Origin: Streptomyces griseoruber
Lineage (GTDB): Bacteria; Actinomycetota; Actinomycetes; Streptomycetales; Streptomycetaceae
Direction of reading: 5' to 3'
DNA length: 64,000 nucleotides
Assembly (NCBI RefSeq): GCF_001514205.1
Contig: NZ_KQ948771.1
Coordinates: 289,922 to 353,921, forward strand
Numbering within the stretch: the stretch's first letter is position 1; each line of letters starts with the position of its first letter. The notes beneath the pieces were generated by a model. That model was not told the DNA's origin, ran no database searches, and was given only the letters and a program-made list of their open reading frames with translations. Made by a program: the position numbers and the translations under genes. This document shows, one piece after another, positions 7,782-15,756 of this stretch.

Positions 7782-8336
7782 ATGGCCACCGTCCTGTCCG
7801 TCTCCGGCAGCCCTTCCGCCTCCTCCCGCACCGGCCGCCTGCTGCGCCACCTCGACCAGCGGCTCACCGCCCAGGGCCATGAGGTGATCCCGCTCGACGT
7901 GCGGACGATCCCCGCCGAGGCACTGCTCGGTGCGGACTTCCGCCACCCGGCGATCGTCGAGGCCACCGAGCTGTTCGCCCGCGCCGACGGCGTGGTCGTC
8001 GGCACCCCCGTCTACAAGGCGTCGTACTCCGGTGTCCTCAAGGCGCTGCTCGACCTGCTCCCGCAGTACGCGCTCACCGGGAAGACCGTCCTGCCGCTGG
8101 CCACCGGCGGCTCCACCGCCCATGTCCTGGCCCTCGACTACGCGCTGCGGCCCGTCCTGAACTCCATGGGCGCCGCGCACATCGTGCAGGGCTGGTTCAC
8201 CCTCGACAAGGACATCACCGCCCACGAGGACGGCACGGTCACCGTCGCCCCGGCCACCGCCGAGGCGCTCGGCCAGGTCGTCGACCAGTTCTCGGCCGCC
8301 CTCGGCCGCACCCCGTACCTGGCCGCGGCGAGCTGA
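7782..8336 (+). CDS. ssuE: NAD(P)H-dependent FMN reductase
   Basis: A 184-residue flavodoxin-fold FMN reductase. It begins ATVLSVSGSPSASSRTGRLL, the phosphate-binding loop of the SsuE family, and contains GVVVGTPVYKASYSGVLKALLDLLPQ, the conserved segment of NADPH:FMN reductases, followed by LPLATGGS. The enzyme supplies reduced FMN to the two-component monooxygenase SsuD. It is preceded by a Cys-containing leader peptide and a GC-rich structured leader, and it lies 98 bases upstream of ssuD on the same strand, so the two genes probably form one sulfur-starvation operon for use of organosulfonates. The ATG is preceded by GAAAGAGGA. Confidence 0.9.
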   Translation: MATVLSVSGSPSASSRTGRLLRHLDQRLTAQGHEVIPLDVRTIPAEALLGADFRHPAIVEATELFARADGVVVGTPVYKASYSGVLKALLDLLPQYALTGKTVLPLATGGSTAHVLALDYALRPVLNSMGAAHIVQGWFTLDKDITAHEDGTVTVAPATAEALGQVVDQFSAALGRTPYLAAAS

Positions 8337-8434
8337 CCACGGCCGCGGCGCCCCGGCCGCCGCGTCACGGACTCCTCCAGCGGCTTCCCCCCGGGCACCT
8401 GCGACTCGGCGGCACTCTCGATCGGAGACCCCAC

Positions 8435-9574
8435 GTGTCCCTCACCTTCCACTGGTTCCTGCCCACCAACGGCGACAGCCGGCATGTCGTCGGCGGCGGT
8501 CACGGCACCCCGGCCACCGCCTCGGGACGGGACCGGCCGCCGACGGTCGCCTACCTGAGCCAGATCGCGCGCGCCGCCGAGGACCTGGGCTTCGTGGGCG
8601 CGCTCACCCCGACCGGAGCCTGGTGCGAGGACGCGTGGCTGACCACGGCCATGGTCAGCCGGCACACCGAGCGGCTGAAGTTCCTCGTCGCCTTCCGGCC
8701 CGGGTTCGTCTCGCCGACGCTCGCCGCGCAGATGGCGTCCACCTTCCAGCGCCAGAGCGGGGGGCGGCTGCTCCTGAACGTGGTGACCGGCGGCGAGAGC
8801 CATGAACAGCGGGCCTACGGCGACTTCCTCGACAAGGACGACCGGTACCGCCGTACCGGTGAATTCCTGGAGATCGTCCGGGGGTTGTGGGACGGCAGGA
8901 CCGTCGACCTGGACGGCGGGCACCTGCGGGTGGCGGACGCGCGGCTGGCCCGGGTGCCGGACCCCGTCCCCGAGGTGTACTTCGGGGGCTCCTCGCCCCT
9001 CGCCGGGGAGATCGCCGCGCGGCACGCGGACGTGTACCTCACCTGGGGCGAGCCGCCCGCCCAGGTCGCCGGGAAGATCGCCTGGATCAAGGGGCTCGCG
9101 GCGGCGGAAGGGCGTGCTCCGCGGTTCGGCATCCGGCTGCACGTCATCACCCGGGACACCGCCGAGGCGGCCTGGGCGGAGGCGAACCGGCTGCTCGACG
9201 GGTTCGATCCCGAGACCGTGAGGTCCGTCCAGGCCGGGCTCGGGCGCAGTGAGTCCGAGGGACAGCGGCGGATGCTCGCCCTGCACGGCGGCAGCCGCGA
9301 CGGGCTGGAGATCCATCCCAACCTGTGGGCCGGGATCGGGCTGGTGCGGGGTGGCGCGGGGACCGCGCTGGTGGGGAGCCACGCGGAGGTGGCCGAGCGG
9401 ATCAAGGAGTATGCGGCGCTGGGGATCTCGGAGTTCGTGCTGTCCGGGTACCCGCATCTCGAGGAGGCGTACTGGTTCGGGGAGGGGGTGCTGCCGCTGC
9501 TCGCCGGAGAAGGGGTGTGGCAGCACCCTTCGGAGCAGCGGGTGAACTCCGTTCAGGTGCCGTTCGCGGGCTGA
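8435..9574 (+). CDS. ssuD: LLM-class FMNH2-dependent alkanesulfonate monooxygenase
   Basis: A 379-residue luciferase-like TIM-barrel monooxygenase. SsuD features include the start SLTFHWFLPTNGDSRHV, the FMN-region segment RLKFLVAFRPGF, NVVTGGESHEQRAYGDF and YFGGSSPLAGEIAARHADVYLTWGEP, and the C-terminal FVLSGYPHLEEAYWFGEGVL. The enzyme releases sulfite from alkanesulfonates using FMNH2 from SsuE. A GTG start at 8435 gives a length typical of SsuD (about 380 residues). No sulfonate ABC transporter is present here, so uptake must be encoded elsewhere. The gene converges on a dehydrogenase-like gene 85 bases downstream. Confidence 0.92.
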   Translation: MSLTFHWFLPTNGDSRHVVGGGHGTPATASGRDRPPTVAYLSQIARAAEDLGFVGALTPTGAWCEDAWLTTAMVSRHTERLKFLVAFRPGFVSPTLAAQMASTFQRQSGGRLLLNVVTGGESHEQRAYGDFLDKDDRYRRTGEFLEIVRGLWDGRTVDLDGGHLRVADARLARVPDPVPEVYFGGSSPLAGEIAARHADVYLTWGEPPAQVAGKIAWIKGLAAAEGRAPRFGIRLHVITRDTAEAAWAEANRLLDGFDPETVRSVQAGLGRSESEGQRRMLALHGGSRDGLEIHPNLWAGIGLVRGGAGTALVGSHAEVAERIKEYAALGISEFVLSGYPHLEEAYWFGEGVLPLLAGEGVWQHPSEQRVNSVQVPFAG

Positions 9575-9659
9575 GACGGGTGTCCGGAGTGCGTGGACGA
9601 GTGTGGGTGTGGGTGCGGGTGCGGGTGCGTGGTGGCTTGTCGCGCAGTTCCCCGCGCCC

Positions 9660-10688
9660 CTAAGCGCTCAGGGAGTTGAGATGTGCTCGGCGGGATTCTC
9701 CCGTCTGCCCCTGGACCAGGAGGAACAGGGCCTCCCTCGCCAGGCGTTGGGCCCTGCTCGTCAGCAGCATCGCGCGGCCTCCTCCCGTCACCACGGCCGC
9801 CGTGGTCGCCGTCCGCATCAGCGCGTAGGCCTGGGAACGCAGGGCGAGGCGGTCTTCGAGGTGCTCGTGGGGCTTCGCCTCGTCGGTCAGGGTGTAGGCC
9901 TCGGCGCGCACCGTCGCGAGGCGGGTGCGCAGGCGGGCGGCCGTCGCCTCGTCCGACAACCCGAGTGCCGCCTCCGTGATGCCGAAGACCGCCGGGTTGG
10001 CGTTCACCGTCCTGAGGCGGTCGGTCGCGGCCCAGGTCCGGTGCGGGGTGCGCAGGGCCACCGCCTCCTCGGGGAGCCACAGGCCGTCCAGGTCCAGGGA
10101 GACCGTGCGGGCCGCGGTGAGGGCGGCCAGGCGCAGCGGGGCGGATGCCCGCAGACCCGGCTGGTCGCGGGCCTCCGTGAAGGCGAACAGGGCCTCGTCG
10201 GCGTCCGTGACTCCGGCGAGGAGCAGCACGTCGTTCAGGCCCCAGCCCGTGTACCAGGGGACCTTGCCGTCGAAGCGCCAGCCGCCCCGCTCGCGGGTGG
10301 CCCGGACGGGGACGCGGGGGTGGGACCGCAGATGGGCGTACGCCACCCCGGACAGCAGGTCGCCGGTCGCCAGCCGGCCGAGCAGGCGCTCGCGCACCGG
10401 GCCCTCGCTCTTCGCCAGGGTCAGCACCGGGGTGTGGTGCTGCGTCTGCACGAACCAGGTCGAGCAGCAGGCCCCGGCCAGGATCTCCGCCGTCTCCCGC
10501 ACCACCGCGCCGGGCGCCTCGGCACCGCCGTACTCCTTCGGCGCGTTGAGCCCCAGCAGACCCGAGCGTCTGATCTCCGTGAGGTGGCCCACCGGCACCT
10601 CGCCCTGGTCGACCTGTTCGGCGTGCGGGAGGAGGAGGTCGTCGGCGAGGCGGCGGGCGCGGGTGACGAGGGGGTGCGGTGCGGTCAT
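9660..10688 (-). CDS. Acyl-CoA dehydrogenase family protein (SfnB/DszC-like)
   Basis: A 342-residue protein with the acyl-CoA dehydrogenase fold. It contains LGLNAPKEYGGAEAPGAVVRETAEI in the N-terminal helical domain, LATGDLLSGVAYAHLRSHP and GGWRFDGKVPWYTGWGLNDVLLLAGV in the flavin-binding beta domain, and a C-terminal helical domain. It is shorter than true acyl-CoA dehydrogenases (about 380-400 residues), and I did not identify the usual catalytic glutamate. Relatives such as SfnB and DszC use FMNH2 or FAD in sulfone or dibenzothiophene oxidation. Placement opposite ssuE-ssuD suggests a role in sulfur scavenging, which is an inference. The ATG is at 10688. Confidence 0.75.
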   Translation of the reverse strand: MTAPHPLVTRARRLADDLLLPHAEQVDQGEVPVGHLTEIRRSGLLGLNAPKEYGGAEAPGAVVRETAEILAGACCSTWFVQTQHHTPVLTLAKSEGPVRERLLGRLATGDLLSGVAYAHLRSHPRVPVRATRERGGWRFDGKVPWYTGWGLNDVLLLAGVTDADEALFAFTEARDQPGLRASAPLRLAALTAARTVSLDLDGLWLPEEAVALRTPHRTWAATDRLRTVNANPAVFGITEAALGLSDEATAARLRTRLATVRAEAYTLTDEAKPHEHLEDRLALRSQAYALMRTATTAAVVTGGGRAMLLTSRAQRLAREALFLLVQGQTGESRRAHLNSLSA

Positions 10689-10721
10689 GGACGAGATTCT
10701 TTCCCGTGTCGGGGTCCGGGG

Positions 10722-10745
10722 TGTCGATCCGGGGGACTGCCGTTC
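10722..10745 (+). promoter_or_regulatory. Candidate ECF42-dependent promoter of the DGPF gene
   Basis: TGTCGA at 10722-10727 followed by CGTTC at 10741-10745 resembles the TGTCGA / CG(A/T)C motif reported for ECF42 sigma factors. It lies about 45 bases before the DGPF gene, as expected if ECF42 activates its own operon. The spacing is shorter than usual for ECF promoters, so the -10 assignment is tentative. Confidence 0.4.
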
Positions 10746-10787
10746 GTGTAGGAGGTGGGACAACGGCACGAAGCCAAGGAGGACGTC

Positions 10788-11138
10788 ATGAAGCACTACC
10801 TGCTCAGCGTGGTCCAGCCGGCCGGCGGGACGCCGCCCGCCCCCGAGGAGCTGGCCGAGATCATGCGCCGGGTGGAGGCGTACAACGACGAGCTGCGCGC
10901 CGCCGGGGCCTGGGTCTTCGCCGGCGGTCTGCACGGACCCGAGACGGCCACCGTGCTCCGGCCGAAGGACGGTGACGTGCTCGTCACCGACGGCCCGTAC
11001 GCCGAAGGGAAGGAGTACCTCGGCGGTCTGTGCCTGATCCGCGCCGCCGACCTCGACGAGGCCCTGGAATGGGGCAGGAAGGCCGCCCTGGCCACCACCC
11101 TCCCCATCGAGGTGCGGCCGTTCGCGGACCGGCACTGA
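10788..11138 (+). CDS. YciI-like DGPF-domain protein
   Basis: A 116-residue protein of the YCII-related (DGPF) family. It carries the family signature VLVTDGPYAEGKEYLGG around residues 65-82 and the N-terminal strand MKHYLLSVVQP. The fold is a ferredoxin-like alpha/beta barrel whose biochemical role in this group is unknown. A strong GGAGG site precedes the ATG. It is followed nine bases later by an ECF sigma gene, which is the conserved ECF42-DGPF pair of actinobacteria. DGPF genes are the characteristic direct targets of these sigma factors. Confidence 0.9.
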   Translation: MKHYLLSVVQPAGGTPPAPEELAEIMRRVEAYNDELRAAGAWVFAGGLHGPETATVLRPKDGDVLVTDGPYAEGKEYLGGLCLIRAADLDEALEWGRKAALATTLPIEVRPFADRH

Positions 11139-11147
11139 GGCCGGACG

Positions 11148-12344
11148 ATGGGTGACCCCGTCGACGTCGAGGCCGTGTTCCGCGCGGAGTACGGCCGGGC
11201 CGTCGCCGTCCTGGTCCGCCACCTCGGTGACATCGGCCTCGCCGAGGAGGCGGTCCAGGAGGCCTTCACCACGGCCCTGCGGCGCTGGCCGGAGACCGGT
11301 CCGCCGCCCAGCCCGGCCGGATGGATCATCACCACCGCCCGCAACCGGGCCGTCGACCGGCTGCGCCGCGAGGCCGGCCGGGACGCCCGGCACGCCGAGG
11401 CGGCCCGGCTGTACGCCCCCGACCCGCCCGCGGAGGAGGGCCCCGTGCGCGACGACCGGCTCCGTCTGATCTTCACCTGCTGTCACCCGGCGCTCGCCCC
11501 GCAGGCGCGGGTCGCCCTGACCCTGCGGCTCCTCGGCGGTCTCACCACCGCGCAGATCGCCCGCGCGTTCCTCGTCCCCGAACCCACGATGGCCCAGCGC
11601 CTGGTCCGCGCCAAGGCGAAGATCCGCGACGCCCGCATCCCGTACCGGGTGCCCCGCGACGCCGACCTCCCGGACCGGCTGAACGGCGTGCTCGCCGTCG
11701 TCTACCTGATCTTCAACCAGGGGTACGAGGGTGATCCCGGCCTGTGCGCGGAAGCCCTGCGTCTCGGGCGGTTCCTCGGCGAGCTGATGCCGGACGAGCC
11801 CGAGGTCACCGGGCTGCTCGCGCTGATGCTGCTCGTCGAGTCCCGCCGGGACGCCCGTCAGGACGCCGGCGGCACGCTCGTCCCGCTGCCCGAACAGGAC
11901 CGGCGCCGCTGGGACCGGGCGCTGATCGCCGAGGGACAGGACCTCGTCCGCCGCTGTCTGCGCCGCGACCGGCCGGGGCCGTACCAGATCCAGGCCGCCG
12001 TCCAGGCCGTCCACAGCGACGCGCCGACCGCCGCGGCCACCGACTGGGGGCAGATCCTGCGGCTCTACGACCAGCTGACGGCCCTCGCCCCGAGTCCGGT
12101 GGTGGCGCTGAACCGGGCGGTGGCGGTCGCCGAGGTCGACGGCCCGCGGCCCGCCCTCGACCTGCTGGACGCGCTCGACCTCGACGGCTACCACGTCTTC
12201 CACGCCGTCCGGGCCGACCTGTTGCGGCGCCTCGACCGCCGCACCGAGGCGGCCCGGGCCTACGCGTCCGCCCTCGCGCTGGCCGAGAACCCGGCCGAGC
12301 GCGCCTATCTGGAGAAGCGCCTGCACACCCTGCACGGACTGTAG
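11148..12344 (+). CDS. ECF42-group RNA polymerase sigma factor with C-terminal extension
   Basis: A 398-residue sigma factor. Region 2 covers about residues 8-75 (VFRAEYGRAVAVLVRHLGD, then AGWIITTARNRAVDRLRR), and region 4 lies around 110-165 with ALTLRLLGGLTTAQIARAFLV and the helix-turn-helix VPEPTMAQRLVRAKAKIR. The remaining half is a long helical TPR-like extension (DUF6596-type) containing YLIFNQGYEG and ALAPSPVVALNRAVAVAEV. Such extensions define the ECF42 group, which has no classical anti-sigma factor and is thought to be controlled through the extension. It is in one operon with the DGPF gene, nine bases downstream of it. Confidence 0.92.
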   Translation: MGDPVDVEAVFRAEYGRAVAVLVRHLGDIGLAEEAVQEAFTTALRRWPETGPPPSPAGWIITTARNRAVDRLRREAGRDARHAEAARLYAPDPPAEEGPVRDDRLRLIFTCCHPALAPQARVALTLRLLGGLTTAQIARAFLVPEPTMAQRLVRAKAKIRDARIPYRVPRDADLPDRLNGVLAVVYLIFNQGYEGDPGLCAEALRLGRFLGELMPDEPEVTGLLALMLLVESRRDARQDAGGTLVPLPEQDRRRWDRALIAEGQDLVRRCLRRDRPGPYQIQAAVQAVHSDAPTAAATDWGQILRLYDQLTALAPSPVVALNRAVAVAEVDGPRPALDLLDALDLDGYHVFHAVRADLLRRLDRRTEAARAYASALALAENPAERAYLEKRLHTLHGL

Positions 12345-12455
12345 TGGTTGCCCGGGGAATGTATTTTGGTCCATGAAAGGTTGGCATATACACCGAGCCG
12401 ACCGCTCGCCGTCCGAACCCAGGGCCGCAAGGCCCGCGCACCCCAGCGAGGCACC

Positions 12456-13811
12456 GTGACCACCGCCGCCACCCCCGAGCAGCCCACCGGCCCCCTCGCC
12501 GCCCCCGAGCGGCCCGCCGATGTCGTGGCCCGGCTGCGCGCAGCCTTCCGCACCGGCCGCACCAAGCCCGTCGCCTGGCGCACGGACCAGCTGCGCCGCC
12601 TGCGCGCGCTGCTCACCGAGCACGGCGCCGACCTCGCCGCCGCCCTCCACGCCGACCTGGGCAAGAGCGCCACCGAGGCGTACCGTACCGAGATCGACTT
12701 CACGATCCGCGAGATCGACCACACCCTCGACCACCTGGACGCCTGGCTCACCCCCGAGCCCGCCCCGGTCCCGGCCCACCTCGGCGCCGACGCGCGCGCC
12801 TGGACGCAGGTCGACCCGCTCGGCGTCGTCCTCGTCATCGCGCCCTGGAACTACCCCGCCCAGCTGCTGCTGGCCCCGCTGGTCGGCGCCCTCGCCGCCG
12901 GAAACGCGGTCGTCGTCAAGCCCAGCGAGCTGGCCCCCGCCACCTCCGCCGCGCTGGCCCGGCTGCTGCCCGCCCACCTCGACACCGAGGCGGTCGCCGT
13001 CGTCGAGGGCGGCGTTCCCGAGACCACGGCCCTGCTCGCCGAGCGCTTCGACCACGTCTTCTACACCGGCAACGGCACCGTCGGCCGGATCGTGCTGCGC
13101 GCCGCCGCCGAGCACCTCACCCCGGTCACCCTCGAACTCGGCGGCAAGTCACCGGCGTTCGTCGACCGCGACGCCGATCTCACCGTCGTCGCCGACCGGC
13201 TGGCCCGCGGCAAGTTCCTCAACGCCGGCCAGACCTGTGTCGCCCCCGACTACGTCCTCACCGACCAGCGGACCGCCGCCGCCCTCGAACCCCTGCTGGC
13301 CCGCGCCGTCGAGACCCTCTACGGCGCCGACCCGCAGACCTCGCCCGAGTACGGCCGGATCGTCAACGAACGCCACTTCGACCGGCTCACCGCCCTGCTC
13401 GACTCCGGGCGGACCGTGACCGGCGGCCGTCACGACCGTACGGACAAGTACATCGCGCCGACCGTCCTCGCCGACGTCGACCCCGCGTCGCCCGTGATGG
13501 CCGAGGAGATCTTCGGCCCCATCCTGCCGATCGTGACCGTCGCCGGGCTGGACGAGGCGATCGGGTTCATCAACGACCGCGACAAGCCCCTCGCCCTGTA
13601 CGTCTTCTCCGAGTCCGACACCACGCGCTCCCGCATCGCCGCCGAAACCTCCTCCGGCGGCCTCGGGTTCGGCCTGCCCCTCGCCCATCTCACCGTCTCC
13701 GACCTGCCGTTCGGCGGTGTGGGGGAGAGCGGCATGGGCAACTACCACGGCCGCTACTCCATCGAGACCTTCAGCCACCGCAAGGCGGTGCTGGACAAGC
13801 CGCTGGGCTGA
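12456..13811 (+). CDS. NAD(P)-dependent aldehyde dehydrogenase (class 3-like)
   Basis: A 451-residue aldehyde dehydrogenase. Motifs in order are VLVIAPWNYPAQLLLAPLVGALAAGNAVVVKPS for substrate and cofactor binding, FYTGNGTVGRIV, LELGGKSPAFVDRDADL with the general-base Glu, and FLNAGQTCVAPDYVL with the catalytic Cys. The C-terminal part contains EEIFGPILPIVTV and LPFGGVGESGMGNYHGRYS. Absence of the longer N-terminal arm and the overall length point to the class 3/CoADH-like group that oxidises aliphatic or aromatic aldehydes. The GTG at 12456 is preferred because the upstream in-frame 36 codons are low quality. It follows the ECF42 operon by 111 bases and may have its own promoter. Confidence 0.9.
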   Translation: MTTAATPEQPTGPLAAPERPADVVARLRAAFRTGRTKPVAWRTDQLRRLRALLTEHGADLAAALHADLGKSATEAYRTEIDFTIREIDHTLDHLDAWLTPEPAPVPAHLGADARAWTQVDPLGVVLVIAPWNYPAQLLLAPLVGALAAGNAVVVKPSELAPATSAALARLLPAHLDTEAVAVVEGGVPETTALLAERFDHVFYTGNGTVGRIVLRAAAEHLTPVTLELGGKSPAFVDRDADLTVVADRLARGKFLNAGQTCVAPDYVLTDQRTAAALEPLLARAVETLYGADPQTSPEYGRIVNERHFDRLTALLDSGRTVTGGRHDRTDKYIAPTVLADVDPASPVMAEEIFGPILPIVTVAGLDEAIGFINDRDKPLALYVFSESDTTRSRIAAETSSGGLGFGLPLAHLTVSDLPFGGVGESGMGNYHGRYSIETFSHRKAVLDKPLG

Positions 13812-13825
13812 GCCCGCCGGAACGC

Positions 13826-13853
13826 GACAGAAGGAAACGTGACAGAAGGAAAC
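13826..13853. repeat. Short tandem repeat after the aldehyde dehydrogenase gene
   Basis: GACAGAAGGAAAC occurs at 13826-13838 and 13841-13853 with a 15-base period, and a partial third copy (GGCAGAAG) follows. The 250-base gap 13812-14061 shows no gene. It contains several copies of an AGTCCG-like word around 13890-13950 of unknown meaning. Confidence 0.6.
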
Positions 13854-14061
13854 AGGGCAGAAGCGGGCATCGGTGGGGCAGTAACGGTGCCGCGATAGTC
13901 CGGAATGGCGCGGTCCGTAGTCCGAAGCGGCCAATTCCACCGGACTTTCGAATCCGGCATGCACGAAACGCGCGTCCCGAACGCCGTGGTGGCAGAAGGT
14001 GTAACCGTCGCCTTCCGGGGCTCCTGAGCCCCGCACACCCAGCGGAAGGACCGAACGGTCC

Positions 14062-14226
14062 GTGAACGACCAGTTCGCACAGCTCGCCCGGGACGTGGCG
14101 CTGTCCCTGCTCGCCCTCCGGGTCTTCGGACCCGGGGCCGTCACGCTCGCGCGCCGGGTCGCCGCCGCCCTCGTGCGGGTGGGCGTCCGGGAGATGGACC
14201 ACCGGCTCCCGGGAGGCGATCGGTGA
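14062..14226 (+). CDS. Small helical protein coupled to a sigma factor gene
   Basis: A 54-codon frame starting VNDQFAQLARDVALSLLAL from GTG and ending MDHRLPGGDR. The body is an alternating hydrophobic/Arg pattern that predicts one or two amphipathic helices. Its TGA overlaps the GTG of the following sigma-factor gene by four bases (GTGA), which is the usual sign of translational coupling and the main reason to regard it as real. GGAAGG lies about 13 bases upstream of the start. No family is recognised. It could be a small regulator or partner of the sigma factor, but nothing in its sequence proves that. Confidence 0.55.
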   Translation: MNDQFAQLARDVALSLLALRVFGPGAVTLARRVAAALVRVGVREMDHRLPGGDR

Positions 14227-14789
14227 CCCAGGAGGAGCTGCGCCCCACCGGCAACCCCAGGGCGCCGGAGAAGCTGCCGCTGGACTTCAGCGCCTTCCAC
14301 CAGCTGCACCGCCCGCGCTACGTCCGCGAGGCCGAGCGCTGTCTGCGCTGCCGGGCGGACGCCGAGGAGGCCGTCGACGAGGCGTTCGTCCAACTCGCCC
14401 GGGAGTGGCCGCAGATACTGCGCGCCGAGAACCCCGCCGCCTACGCCTGGCGGGTCATGAAGAACCGCGTCGTCGACCACGCCCGGGCCCGGGGCCGGCG
14501 CGCCACCCTCATGGACACCGCCGTCTTCGAGACGGTGACCCTCCAGGGCGCCGAGGACGCCTTCGAGGTCATCGAGCAGAACCTGCGGCTGTTCCACGCG
14601 ATCTCCGCCCTCCCCGAACGCCAGCAGGACGTCATCCGGCTGCGCTACTGCGAGGGCTACGACACCGCCGAGGTGGCGCACGAACTCGGCATCACCGAGG
14701 CCGGGGTGCGCTCCATCGAGCGCTACGCCAGGCACCGGCTGCGGGAGATCTACACATCGTGCGCCGAGGAGGAGGCGGAGCGTTCATGA
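14223..14789 (+). CDS. Sigma-70 family (ECF-type) RNA polymerase sigma factor
   Basis: A 188-residue two-domain sigma factor. Region 2 runs from about residue 20 to 90 (FHQLHRPRYVREAERCL, then ENPAAYAWRVMKNRVVDHARA). Region 4 covers about residues 125-180, with LPERQQDVIRLRYCEGYDTAEVA and the helix-turn-helix LGITEAGVRSIERYARHRLRE. The gene is locked between two 4-base overlaps: GTGA with the 54-aa gene before it and ATGA with the 288-aa gene after it. This implies fixed stoichiometry. No recognisable zinc-binding anti-sigma factor is nearby, so the downstream unknown protein is the best candidate regulator. Confidence 0.88.
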   Translation: MTQEELRPTGNPRAPEKLPLDFSAFHQLHRPRYVREAERCLRCRADAEEAVDEAFVQLAREWPQILRAENPAAYAWRVMKNRVVDHARARGRRATLMDTAVFETVTLQGAEDAFEVIEQNLRLFHAISALPERQQDVIRLRYCEGYDTAEVAHELGITEAGVRSIERYARHRLREIYTSCAEEEAERS

Positions 14790-15652
14790 CCTACGACACC
14801 GTGAGCGACATCGACACGCTGCTGGCCGGGGCGCGGCTGGTGCCCACCGCCCCCTACCGCCGCTGCGACATCGAGGCCGCCGAGGCCCGGATAGCCGCCC
14901 GGGTCGCGGTCCCGGCCGCCGACGGCATCGGGGCGCGGACCCGCCCCCAGCAGGCCGCCGCCCGCCGTCCCCCGAGGGTCCATCCCTCGGCCCGGGACCT
15001 GCGGGCCCTGTGCGAGGCGCTGCTGACCCGCCCCGGCGCCCTGAGCGACCTCGGCGCCTTCCACGGCAGCGCGCTGCCCGAACCCTCCGGAGCGCGCGTC
15101 CTCGGCGCCCTCCTCCATCTGGCCGGCTGCGAGGACAGCGGCCGCTTCTGGTGGCAGTACGGGGCCGGCGCCGGCGACACGATCTCCTCGTACTGCCTCT
15201 ACCTCCACCACCGCTCGCACGGCGAGGACGAGGAGGCGGACTGGTGGCTCAGCCACACGGAGATCACCCCCGCCACCCTGAGCCGGGAGGCCACCGAGGT
15301 GGAGATCGCCACGGCCCTGCACGTGCTCAGAGGTCTGCGGCGCGGCCGCCGGGGACTGACCAAGGCGCTGCGCGCCCTGGTGGAGTACGTCCCGGCCGTG
15401 GTCGGCTTCGTCGACGAGGACCTGGAACTGCCCCTCCCGGACGGCGATCTCGCCGGCATCGTGGAGGAGGCCGTCGCCCACGGCGGCACCCCGCCCGCCG
15501 GGGAACGCCGGTGCGTACGGTCCCGCCCGCTGCTCGAACGCCGGGAGTCGGCCGTGCACACCGTCTCCTCGGCCACCCCGCGCACGGCCCGCCACTGGAG
15601 CCGGGACGTCCAGGAGGCGCTGCGCAAGTGCGAGGAGACCGTGGCCTGTTGA
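14786..15652 (+). CDS. Unknown protein coupled to the sigma factor (candidate regulator)
   Basis: A 288-residue protein whose ATG overlaps the sigma-factor stop by four bases. The N-terminal third is Arg/Ala-rich with YRRCDIEAAEARIAARVAV. The middle contains a helical block (GARVLGALLHLAGCEDSGRFWWQYGAGAGD) resembling the short helical-repeat proteins encoded beside Streptomyces regulators. A polar C-terminal tail ends KCEETVAC. There is no transmembrane segment and no HxxxCxxC zinc motif, so it is not a ZAS-type anti-sigma factor. I do not recognise a named family. Tight coupling suggests it works with the sigma factor in the cytoplasm. Confidence 0.6.
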   Translation: MTYDTVSDIDTLLAGARLVPTAPYRRCDIEAAEARIAARVAVPAADGIGARTRPQQAAARRPPRVHPSARDLRALCEALLTRPGALSDLGAFHGSALPEPSGARVLGALLHLAGCEDSGRFWWQYGAGAGDTISSYCLYLHHRSHGEDEEADWWLSHTEITPATLSREATEVEIATALHVLRGLRRGRRGLTKALRALVEYVPAVVGFVDEDLELPLPDGDLAGIVEEAVAHGGTPPAGERRCVRSRPLLERRESAVHTVSSATPRTARHWSRDVQEALRKCEETVAC

Positions 15653-15665
15653 CGGCGCGCCACGA

Positions 15666-15756
15666 GGAGGCGCCGGCGTCCGCGGCAGCTCGATCGCCGT
15701 ACTGCGCCGGGCCGTCGAGCTCGGCGTCGACCACATCGACACCGCCGCCTTCTTGA
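15666..15756 (+). pseudogene. Aldo/keto reductase fragment
   Basis: One frame reads GSSIAVLRRAVELGVDHIDT, which is the second beta-alpha unit of aldo/keto reductases including the conserved HIDTA active-site Asp region. The homology starts and stops abruptly, with neither the N-terminal strand nor the catalytic Tyr and Lys regions that should follow. It abuts the stop codon of the truncated pdhA on the opposite strand. The piece is therefore a remnant left by a deletion or rearrangement. Confidence 0.6.

Noticed and set aside
9598..9640. GTGTGGGTG/GTGCGGGTG-rich stretch between ssuD and the convergent dehydrogenase gene
   Set aside because: Simple imperfect G/T-rich repeat in a short convergent gap, with no sign of function.
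9660..13115. A very long minus-strand open frame across the acyl-CoA dehydrogenase, DGPF, sigma and aldehyde dehydrogenase region
   Set aside because: Only its last 342 codons match a protein family. The rest is the antisense of well-supported plus-strand genes, a usual artefact in high-GC DNA.
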